This document shows positions 47,867 through 56,972 of a stretch of DNA of 64,000 bases, piece after piece (position 1 is the first letter of the stretch; each line of letters starts with the position of its first letter). The translations under genes were made by a program, and so were the position numbers. Under the pieces are notes generated by a model. The model was not told the DNA's origin and did no database searches. It worked only from the letters and a program-made list of their open reading frames with translations. The stretch spans positions 1 through 64,000 of the forward strand of contig VYZB01000327.1 in the NCBI GenBank assembly GCA_013397455.1. The letters run 5' to 3'. Source of the stretch: Crotophaga sulcirostris. Taxonomy: Eukaryota; Chordata; Aves; Cuculiformes; Crotophagidae.

Positions 47867-48717
47867 CGGGATGTGCCCTCTGTGCTTCCTGCTGAATCAG
47901 TGCTTTAAAGATGTGACATGATAAGCTAGAAAAGCTTTCTCCATACTAAAGGAATTCCCTTGCCAACCTCTGGAAGAAAGCAATGTTGAGAGCATTCCCT
48001 CAGTCTGGTGGAGCAGCCAATGTGTAGTAAAAAATCCTCGGACTGTGTGTAACAGCTAAAATTCAAACGCGAAGGTAAGTTACGTAATTTTATAGTTAGT
48101 CATATAATTCACGTGACACAGTAGGAAAGGGGAAATGTCCCCTGGGATCTCCTACTAATATTTCCCTGATGTAGTCAAGCATGAAACACATTACTCTTTT
48201 CTGGTTAGTGCAACTGAAAATGCATATATATTATTTTTGCAGGAATAGGCCAAGGTAGTGAATAAATTAAGTGTTTCTGGAAAAAAAAAAAAGAAAAGCA
48301 TAGGAATGAAGGGCAAAGTATTTTAAAATTGTTTCTGTTCAATATGTAAGAAGGAGATGCATTTAGTGGGGTTATAATCTGAACACCACAAAAACAAACA
48401 GTTGATACACTCAAAATTTTTTTACCAGCAAAATGAATCCACTATGTATATGGAGCTAATACTCAAACATTAGTCCAATTAATGTGCTACCTTTTTAAGA
48501 GAAATGTCTCAACAACTTCTATATTCTTTGTTTTCTTGGTTATGTATTTTTGTTATAGAACAGAAGTAATGTCTGTAGAATGTGTTCCTTCTGAGCACTG
48601 CCCTTAGTTGTTGGAGGTCTGTTTATTTCCTTAGTAGTGACTTGTGTGCATAAAATTCATTCCCTTAGCTAACTATAATTTAGGGAATAATACATATATA
48701 CATTTGAAACTTGCCTT
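47867..48717. other. Unique DNA, no gene seen
   Basis: No gene. An A12 run lies at about 48281-48292. The base composition is more balanced up to 48.2 kb, perhaps a continuation of the preceding repeat. Confidence 0.5.
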
Positions 48718-48849
48718 GTTGAGTGTCAGGACCCACTCCTGCCCCTGGGTCCTTCCCCCATACCTGCTCGATCAGAGAGAGAAGGGTCCTTTGATGTCTG
48801 CGCAACAAATTGGAGACCGATAAATCTCCCAGGGTAAATTAAAATAGTG

Positions 48850-48855
48850 TTTATT
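48850..48855 (-). promoter_or_regulatory. Polyadenylation signal of the solo LTR
   Basis: AATAAA on the minus strand, within CCTGAAATAAACAC, would end retroviral transcripts at the R/U5 border. It sits at the downstream edge of the tandem array. Confidence 0.7.
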
Positions 48856-48858
48856 TCA

Positions 48859-48986
48859 GGCATAGCCAAAACAACAAATGAGTATTCATTTTGGACACTG
48901 CAAAACAGCAAATCAATATTTTGGGCATGGCCAAAACATTGAATCAGTATTTGTTTTGGACACGGCCAAAATATGGAATCAAATAC
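48859..48986 (-). repeat. Four-copy tandem array, 29-35-bp unit, inside the LTR
   Basis: Units in plus orientation start at 48859, 48893, 48923 and 48958. Each begins GG(G/A)CA, continues with GCCAAAAC or GCAAAAC, then (A/G)AATCA-like sequence and a run ending in TTTT, except the last which ends AAATAC. Units differ by substitutions and small length changes, so the array is not new. It lies within the transcribed R part. Confidence 0.85.
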
Positions 48987-49026
48987 TCGGGTGCACTCCA
49001 AGTTGCAACTTCCCAAAATACAATAA

Positions 49027-49055
49027 CAGATCACAATCTATTCAGATCACAATCT
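49027..49055. repeat. Direct repeat CAGATCACAATCT, 16-bp period
   Basis: The 13-mer occurs at 49027-49039 and 49043-49055 inside the LTR, next to the larger array. A further CAGATC lies near 49092. Confidence 0.85.
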
Positions 49056-49333
49056 GATACCCTCAAGGTAGCTGGACAAAACAACACAACTCAGATCAGA
49101 TCTGATGCACAGTAGTGCCATGGAAGAAGAAGAATAAAGGAAACAAAAGAGAAAAGAGAGAGAGAGAGAGAGGAATAAGAGTGGAGGAGAGAAGTGGAAG
49201 ATAGTCACCACTCCAGACACCTCTGGACAACATGGTCTTCAGGAGCATGTGGTCCTACAGTTCTGCAGCACGTCTTCAGGTAGGTACCATGGGGTGGCAG
49301 GTGGGTGAGTGCACCTGCCTTCTTGATGAGCTT

Positions 49334-49344
49334 CCATTTATAGG
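49334..49344 (-). promoter_or_regulatory. TATA box of the solo LTR
   Basis: CCTATAAATGG on the minus strand, about 250 bases from the LTR 5' end, in the position expected of the core promoter at the U3/R border. Confidence 0.65.
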
Positions 49345-49599
49345 ACAGTCCATGCCCCCCTCCATTAGCATGAGAGGTGGTCTTGCTGCAAAAGTTCTCA
49401 AATTGGAGCATGCACAGAAGCTCCTTTGGGAAGGTTCTGGAATAGGGGGTGGGGGCCCCAGGGTCACTGACAGTTCAACAGACCCTTGCCAGAATAACCT
49501 CTGCCTGAACCCTCTGGGTCTGCATGCACAGTCAGGTGGTGGTGGGGAGGGCAGCACTGAGTCACTTGCGTTCAAAATTGCTGGCGTTTCACAGGTTGA

Positions 49600-52500
49600 T
49601 ACAGTAAAACCGGTAAAAATTATGGTGCTTGTTTTATCAGGTAGACATGTTAAGTATCACCTTTTATAAACGTTGAAATTAATCAAAGTAGTCTACATCT
49701 GACTTTTCCAGAGATTGTTTAAACTTAGAAGACTATACAGGAAATGACACACTGGAAGAAATAAATAGAAGTTTCAGGACAGTCATTTGAAAAGAAATGG
49801 TAATTTTACATGTTATAATGGAATGAATAATAGCATATAAACTGTTCTGAGTTAGATTCATCTATTCAAATTTGGACAACTATGATTTACATTTATACAA
49901 CTGAGTTAATCCTATCGAATTCCTGCAAAATGAATGGAGAACGTTAGGTTACAACTACACTGCTGACTTAATCTAACTCCCTAATCGACTCCCTAGTCAT
50001 AGGTACCAGGGTGATTCACATCAACTGTTTTTCAGGTCAGACTCTTTAAAGATGAGTGGCGGCATCAACAATTTCTGGACTATCATTCAGCTACAGATTC
50101 AAGACATCTAGACTTAGGTGTCTAAACAAATGTGGTCAATGCACTTACCACCAGCTATATGGCTTGTGACATTTGAAACATTTTTTCTAACATCTAGCTG
50201 CCAACCTGGACACAGATCTTTTATCGATCCTCTATTAGTTCTATCCTTGTAAGTATCTCTGACACCAATGGGAGACCTACATCTTTTCTGATCAGCAACT
50301 GAAGACCAGACAAGATCCCCAAGGGAATATCAAATGACACTAATTACCTATATATGGGTAACCACATTAAGCCTTACATCCAGAAATGTATGAGACTATT
50401 GTATATCCTGTATCATATTTTCCAACACTGATTAGAACTGCTGGATTCTATCAGATGTCTCAAATGACATTAAATGCGTATGTTTGACAACTGAATCCCA
50501 CATAGAATCTCCACTGACTCTAAAGAGATAATATTGCTCATATGTAGAAAACTATATTAGACATCTACATTTTTCTGTTTATAAACTAAAGCTTATTTCC
50601 ATGCATATGTAGTAAATACGGAAATTCAAGTGAGATTGATATCATTCTCTCTGTATAGTTGTTGCACTTGCAGCTTTCACATTAATTATAAACCTTAACA
50701 GATGTTGTATTATTGGCCCTAAAAAGGTGTTGGAAAAAAGAGTGAAATACTATTTTCAGGACTCATCTGCACATTGTGCAGCAAGCTTTAAAATGATACA
50801 TTCATGAATCGCAATTCTAACACAAAAAGAAAAAGAAACAAACAAAACAAACAAACCTGAAGAAATGTGAACCCAGAATAAAAGAAAAGCTAAATGGTAA
50901 GTAGGAATTCGGACAACACTGCTTTAAAAAAACTTGTTACACTGAGTTGTACAGCTGTGCCTTAGATCCTAATTATTCCTAATTATTAGTGATTCTAATC
51001 TTGTCAATGATAACCGAACATAAACTTTTATTGAAACTTCACACATGCTTTGCAAAGCACTATTAGCTTTGTCCTGTAATTACTGTCTCCTTAACCCCTT
51101 TATGAGATTTTTTCCTCCAATATTAAACTATCAAGAATAAGGCTATTGCTGACACTACTTTAAATATTTGTTATTGTTACTATGCTATTACAAAGCCCAA
51201 GGCACGTACAACTACATGTACAACATGTACAAAAGCATGTACAATGTCTGTGCAATCATTTCTTGTTATTGGACTATTACATAGCCCAAAGCAAGTGCAA
51301 CTATATTACCGATTATATTATCAGTAATTGAACAGCAAACTGACCCTTTTCCAAACTAATCTCTTTAAAAGACTAAGTAGAAAGAGTAATATTTTTCTGA
51401 GAAATGTCTGACTGATACCTGTCTACCTTCTTACAATATTGCAAGTAGGTGTAACTTCACAGGTACAAGTTCTAGGTGCCTGTCCATGCAGTACTGCAAG
51501 CTATGGCAATACACAATGCTAGATAAGTGGACTAAAAAGAGGAATAAAGGCTTTAATATCAAAAGATCATGAAATAAGTATGCATTTTGACAGTTCTTTG
51601 TGAAAAAGTCTGTCTAAAAGTAAGAGAAGAAACAGGGGAGAGTGATAAAATCTATGCTTCATTGAATGAGAAATTTGAAAGAGCTCAGTGGTATATGAAA
51701 AGAAGAATGATATTCCAAGTATATATTTCAGAAAAAAAGATTTGAGGTTTTGAAAGCTATCTCTGCTCTCCGTTTACCTGCAAAGAAACCTACTATTCTG
51801 TTTTAGTAATTACAGAAAGAGCCTGCTCTTGCAGTTACATCCAAAAACCCACTCTTCCTTCTGACTACTTTGGTGATTTCAAGTAAGCCCCTCAAACATA
51901 TTTGTTTTTTTAAACCTGTATTTAATCTCCTCAACAAAATGTACTTCATACATCGCACAAAGTTAATGTATGGTAACTGCATTAGGGAAGATGTCAGTGT
52001 TAGCACTTATAAAGAGCACACAGAACTAGATATAAAAATGAAATTTGTCAGATATGGAATATAAGTTTTTAAAGTTTTGGTAGCTGATAATACATATATG
52101 TTTTTACCTTCTCCCTGGACTACCCTCTAGAGAAAAGCAATGAGTTCCAAAACTCTGCTTTAAAAAGGAAAAAAAGGGATGAATAAATAGGATGACATTG
52201 AAGTTACAACTGGACATATACACAGAATTTAGTTCACATTTCAGAAGAAAAATCCATGAACACAGAAAAATATGTTGAATGACTGACTATTCTGATCATT
52301 CAAATAAGTTTCACTTGTGTTTTCCTCCATATTTACCAATAGAAAATGCTGTGCTTTAAAGTACATATATTTATTTTAATTCATGTGGAGGGCAAATATT
52401 ACCTTGCAGACTACTGGGACTTAGACTTGTTTTTCTTACTTTTGAGTACATACTGATTTTTAAAAACAATACTTATTTCTCAGATTGAAGAAATATTTTA

Positions 52501-52777
52501 AGTAATAAGAATTATTTTAGCAAGATTTAATGGTTGTATTACACTAATGTTGCCAAATCTGCACTAAAATTGCTCAGAACTGTTAGTGAGTACTAAAGGC
52601 AACTGACATGATACAATCTGTTTCTATGCTGGTAAAGTGCCTTAGCCTTCCAAACACTGCATACTGGGCAAGAACAAGTTAATAGATAAACTATGTCCAG
52701 GGGTTACTTGGGAAAGTACTATTTGGAATGGGTCAGATCTGTGCCAGGAATACTTTATTATTAAAAACAGTCTATTG
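49600..52777. other. AT-rich unique DNA, no gene seen
   Basis: No gene or named repeat. An AAACA-rich stretch lies at 50821-50858. Short imperfect repeats around GCATGTACAA appear at 51205-51245. Confidence 0.55.
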
Positions 52778-53244
52778 TATCACAGTATCAGAGTATAACC
52801 AGGTTGGAAGGGACCTCTGAGATCATCAAGTCCAACCTATAAGCCAACACTAATACCATCTCATCACCTAAACCATGGCACTGAGTACCTCATCCAGTCT
52901 TCCCTTAAACACATACAGGGTCGGCGACTCCACCACCTCCCTGGGCAGCGCATTCCAGTGGCCAATCATCCTTTCAGTGAAGAACTTCTTCCTAACATCA
53001 AGTCTAAACCTCCCCTGACGAAGCTTAAGTCCGTGCCCTCTAGTTCTGTCACTGGTCACCTGTGAGAAGAGACCAACGCCTGCTTGACTACAACCTCCTT
53101 TTAGGTAGTTGTAGAGAGCAATAAGGTCACCCCTGAGCCTCCTCTTCTCCAGACTAAACATCCCCAGCTCCCTCAGTCGCTCCTCGTAGGGCTTGTGCTC
53201 CAGCCCTTTCACCATCTTTGTTGCCCTCCTCTGGACATCCTCCA
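52778..53244 (-). mobile_element. CR1 LINE, ATACTGTG-tail subfamily, open ORF2 C-terminus
   Basis: A 467-bp CR1 in reverse orientation. From 53244 down to the stop at 52868-52870 the minus strand is one open frame: [80 protein letters not shown] and the terminal LDEVLSAMV. The 3' UTR stem and a tail read in plus as GTATCACAGTATCAGAGTATAACC follow. Unlike the copy at 31350, the last codons are in frame to the normal stop. The upstream 30 codons of the open frame beyond 53244 are host sequence. The 5' truncation is sharp, next to GACATCCTCC. Confidence 0.95.
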
Positions 53245-54488
53245 AATATATACTGAATTTAATATTATATATCCACATTTCCTGTGAATTGTACCTCTGT
53301 TTCGGTACATTCATCTTGTGTCTTGCAAGTAGATGCAAAACCTATACCTTTCTAATTCCCAAGAAAGCCATAAGAAATCATAATTCCAAGTTTAATGTAG
53401 ACAATAAGAAAGAAAACCAGAGAACATAATCCTGAAGCTGGATTCTAGGATTTATGCTATTTTAATGCCAATAGCATTTCTACCTTCTGATGAACCAACA
53501 CGTTCGGATTCCATTTCTCTCTTCAATAGACAGAAGGGTAGTCAAAGGACTGGCAGGCAATAGAGGGAGATTAAAGTGACTTTCCTAAAACTACAAAAGG
53601 AAACAAAGCACATGAGAATCAGAACCAAATATTCAGCCCTAGGGAGTCCAGTTGAAAAGGACAGAGAATGAACAAAGATAAATACCTGGAATAGATTTTA
53701 AATTCATACATTTTAAATGTCTTAACAGTAATTGTGGAGTACCATAAAATAAGTGTTATGAGATAAAATAAATAGTCAATGTTTGATACCATTTGTTTTG
53801 TAATTTAAATATTCGTGTTCTATGTATCTATTTCCAACAACACAGTTTAGTTTTCTATGAGGTTTTTAACTTTGTCTTAGTTCCAGCTGTCAATCATAAA
53901 CCTCGAGGAAAAGCTATGAAGTCTTGCAGATTCAAATTATTTGCTATTGAAAAAAAAAATGTTATAGGTAGTGTATGACAGATTTTTGAGTAATTGTGTT
54001 CATCCACAGAAAAATGTGAAAGCAGGATTAAAACAATAGTTCAATTTCATAATAAATTGTGTGGTAAAATATGTCTGATTCATTAAAAAGGAAATATTTA
54101 TGGGTTGACTCTAGAAAATATGTGGTTCACATTCATTATTTTTAATGTGTTACATGCTATAAAACAATTTGGCAACAGCTTCCTTAAAAAAAAACCAGAC
54201 AAACTTTGTAAGTTCTGATGAGCTAATTGGTTCCATTTTCTGGATAACTCATCTGCCGTCCTCTCAATATGTGAAGTCCTTCCTACAGCAAACCTTGCTT
54301 GGTTTAGTTCAGAAATCCTCTGAGATGATACTGCTTATATTAATCTAATAATATCATAAAAAAGGAACTGCCCAGTGTGCATGGAGTAAACATCTTTCAG
54401 TATTGTGACTGAACAGAACGATCACAATTCAAAAAAGCACGCTCAGAACTAAGAAATAAAGAGATAAAAGGCAGTATGCCATAACTTT
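53245..54488. other. AT-rich unique DNA, no gene seen
   Basis: No gene recognised. A short A9 run lies near 53950. Confidence 0.55.
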
Positions 54489-54883
54489 CTATTTTTTGTG
54501 GGCTAGCCAAGGTAGACAGCTAAGCCCCACCCAGCTTCTCATTCAATCCCCACAAGAGGACTTGGGAGAGAACCAAAAGTTTTAAGTGAAAAAATCGTGG
54601 GTTGAGATAAATTCAGTTTAATAGGTAAAGCAAAAGTTGCATTTGCAAACAAAGCAAAATAAGGTATTCATTCACCACTTCCCATCAGCAGGCAGATATT
54701 TAGCTATTTCCAGGAAAGCAGGGCTCCATCACAGGTAACAGTTACCTGAGAAGACAGATGTCATAAATCCATCCTTTCCTTCCTCTTTCCCCAGATTTTA
54801 CTACTGAGCATGATGTCATATAGTATGGCACACCCCTCTGGCCAGCTGGGGTCAGCTGTCTCCCATTTGTCCTCTCTCAACCT

Positions 54884-55207
54884 TCATAGAATCATAGGAT
54901 CATAATCACAGAATGGTTGGAAAGGACCTTTAAACAACATCTAGTCCAATTCCCCTACCATGAGAAGGATCATCTTTCACTAGATCAGGTTTCTCAAAGC
55001 CCCATCCAACCTGACTGTGAACACTCTTAATGATGATGCATCCACAACTTCTCTCAGTAACCCGTTCCAGCATCTCACCACCCTCACCATAAACAAATTT
55101 CTTCCTTATGTCCAATCTAAATCTACTCTCTTTCAGTTTCACTGTTCCTCTTGGTCACTTGGTCACTGTTCCTCTGGTCACTTCAGGCCTTGCTTAAAAA
55201 TCTGTCC
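54884..55207 (-). mobile_element. CR1 LINE 3' end nested in the ERVL LTR
   Basis: A minus-strand CR1 of the octamer-tail type, read in plus as CATAGAATCATAGGATCATAATCACAGAATGGTTGG (tail) then the coding part in reverse: CATCTAGTCCAATTCCC, ATGCATCCACAACTTCTCTC, GTTCCAGCATCTCACCACCC, AACAAATTTCTTCCTTATG. The ORF2 C-terminal frame is broken. A 24-base local duplication (CACTGTTCCTCT followed by TGGTCACTT-type sequence) lies at 55140-55187 in its 5' part. The LTR sequence continues on both sides, so this CR1 inserted after the retrovirus LTR. Confidence 0.9.
55140..55187. repeat. Tandem duplication, 24-bp period, inside the nested CR1
   Basis: CACTGTTCCTCTTGGTCACTT at 55140-55160 is followed by CACTGTTCCTCTGGTCACTT at 55164-55183, one base different. 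It is absent from other CR1 copies in the window, so it arose in this copy. Confidence 0.85.
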
Positions 55208-55405
55208 CTGTGTACACCCTTAGCCTACTCACTTGCAGGGCAGTATGAGAAGGAGAAAAAACTTGACATTATGGAAAAACTGTTCAGCAAGTACCAAAAT
55301 ATCAGTGTGTAATCAGCACTGTTTTCCACACAAATCCAAAACATAGCCTTATACTAGCTACTATGAAGAAAACTAGCTCTATTCCATGAAAACCAGTGCA
55401 CTATT

Positions 55406-56609
55406 AAAAATATTTGCACTGCAGTTTTCATACTAAGCTATAAAATTGTCAAAGAATAACTGACATAAAGAAGGTAGGTAATTACTGTAAACTATGCTAA
55501 GGTTCACATTATTCATGATGATGATACAGAATCATATTAAGATAATGTGCATTCTAGGATATTAAGGATATTAATGCTAGTGAATAAATAGTTTTCTAAA
55601 ATTCTGGAAAAATAGGTATGTGTCAAGTATTAGACAAGTATTTGATAAAGTATAGCACTGGAATAGAAGCTATTATATGCTTTTCATTTAAATTCTTCTT
55701 TCAACGTGTAGATGTTTCAATTAAATTCTTTTAAACCTTGCTGATGCAAATATTATTTTAAGAGCTTAAATAAAATAATTCTTGTATCCATAGTTATTAC
55801 TTTTTGTATATATGATTACCCAATAGCTATTTCACATGGTAGATTTAAAAAAACTCCTACACAGATACATAATTGACCTTCAGATTGCATATGTATTAGT
55901 AAACAACAAACCACAGCTCACTAGAAAATCTTCCTATTGCCGCTTTCATATAGTAATTTTCACAAAGCCCTGCCTACAAATGTGTTTCTTTCCATTTACT
56001 TGGTCATGTATTGTATGCAGTGAGCTGCATGCTAATGCATGAGAAGACCATTTTATTTAATCAGTAACAACTTTACTTAGAGCAGGGATAGTTTCAAAGG
56101 AGAAAATAAAGAGTGGGAAAACAACTTCAGAAAACAAATGTGTTTCTTACTGTTAAATAAAACAATCTGTTAAATAAACCATCAGAGGGAAGGCTAGCAA
56201 AGTGCTCCTTTTATTAGACACTGGATAAATAAATGGTACTGACAGAAAGGGAGAGGTTTCATGTGTGTTGTCATGTTTACTTCAAGATGACTGCATGTTG
56301 GCATGTGTACAGGCTCGAGTTACGTACACCCATATGTTTTTCCCCATACAGGAACGAGGAACTTGCTTCAAAAGAAAGACAATTTCAAAAAGGGTGTCTA
56401 TCATCAAACCTTTGCTAATGCTCTGTAGTAATGTTTCTACTACTGCAGGAAAAGCAGCAGAATGTTATGGTCAGAATTGTGTTACAGGCAAAAGGGAACA
56501 CTCCTTATAGAGAGAGGTAAGAAACGAGTATTAGACCAACTAATATTTTACCAGTCCAAATTGTCTAATGAATACAAAGATTTACTAGTAACACAGGTAA
56601 AACTATTAT
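55406..56609. other. Unique DNA, no gene seen
   Basis: AT-rich to 56.1 kb, more balanced thereafter. Short frames at 56233-56510 have no domain. No repeat family was recognised. Confidence 0.5.
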
Positions 56610-56667
56610 ACCCACTTACCACATGCACACTTTTGAGTATCTACCACTCTACGCTGGTTCTACAATC
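56610..56667. repeat. Left copy of a direct repeat (partner at 56916-56972)
   Basis: About 55 bases resemble 56916-56972 in the same orientation at roughly three quarters identity. Shared words are ACCCAC, GCAC, TTTGAGT/CTGAGT, TACCACT and CTGGT. The two copies enclose a partial ERVL LTR. Confidence 0.6.
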
Positions 56668-56699
56668 ACATTTTCACTACCTATTGGGAGAGGAGGGAG

Positions 56700-56920
56700 G
56701 AAAGGGTTTATTTTCATATTTGACTTTATTGCTATTCTAATCTATTTAAATTAGTAAAAAAGTAAATTAATTTTCCCCAAACCTGTTTTGCCCATGACAC
56801 TAATTAGTAAGTAATCTCCCCACCTTTATCTCAACCCACGAGCTTTCTGTTTTCTCCCAGTCTCCTACTGAGGAACAATATGTGATTGAGTAGCTGGGTG
56901 GGAGGTTGACCCACCACAAC
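56700..56920 (+). mobile_element. 3' part of an ERVL-type LTR
   Basis: Plus-orientation LTR end. TTTATCTCAACCCACGAGCTTT at 56827-56848 is the U5 start typical of the bird ERVL LTRs also seen at 54494-55400 (there in reverse, as CGTGGGTTGAGATAAA). GTAGCTGGGTGG and GGTTGACCCACCACAAC then match the LTR's 3' terminus. The AT-rich TTTATTTTCATATTTGACTTTATTGC stretch before it fits the LTR middle. The U3 part is missing or too decayed. Confidence 0.68.
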
Positions 56921-56972
56921 CCACATCCTGCGTGCACTTTTCTGAGTGTTTACCACTTTAACCTGGTGCTGA
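56916..56972. repeat. Right copy of the direct repeat (partner at 56610-56667)
   Basis: It begins exactly at the end of the LTR. After about 55 bases the two copies stop matching. The following 57004-57017 is a perfect palindrome GGCTGAGCTCAGCC in a small GC-rich patch (57.0-57.1 kb) of unknown origin. Confidence 0.6.

Larger units (their letters stand above)
48724..49593 (-). mobile_element. Solo LTR of an endogenous retrovirus, 870 bp, class unresolved
   Basis: On the minus strand the element starts TGTGAAACGCC (ending at 49593) and finishes GGGTCCTGACA at 48724, so it has TG...CA termini. Inside, in order, are a GC-rich U3, a TATA box CCTATAAATGG (49334-49344), a long R with a pyrimidine-rich part ((CT)9, seen as (AG)9 at 49155-49172), a four-copy tandem array, an AATAAA signal (48850-48855) directly after the array, and U5. 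GTTGA occurs at 48718-48722 and 49595-49599, one base from each terminus, consistent with a target-site duplication. No second LTR or internal gene is adjacent. The 145-codon plus-strand frame at 49232-49669 and other frames here are chance readings. Confidence 0.83.
54494..55400 (-). mobile_element. Solo LTR, avian ERVL type, interrupted by a CR1
   Basis: Same LTR family as 13648-14227. In window orientation it starts at the LTR 3' end: GTGGGCTAGCC, GACAGCTAAGCCCCACCCAGC, TCGTGGGTTGAGATAAATTC, AGTTTAATAGG, then GACTTGGGAGAG-type and ACCACTTCCCATCAGCAGGC blocks, GAGCATGATGTCATATAG near 54808-54825, and GGCCAGCTGGGGTCAGCTGT up to about 54883. After a CR1 (54884-55207) it resumes with GTGTACACCCTTAGCCTACT and ends AGAAAACTAGCTCTATTCC, ACCAGTGCA at 55400. 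The host duplication CTATT is at 54489-54493 and 55401-55405. Without the CR1 the LTR is about 580 bp. No internal viral sequence is present. Confidence 0.88.

Noticed and set aside
49232..49669. 145-codon plus-strand frame
   Set aside because: It lies antisense inside the solo LTR and extends past its edge; the LTR explains the GC-rich composition that keeps the frame open.
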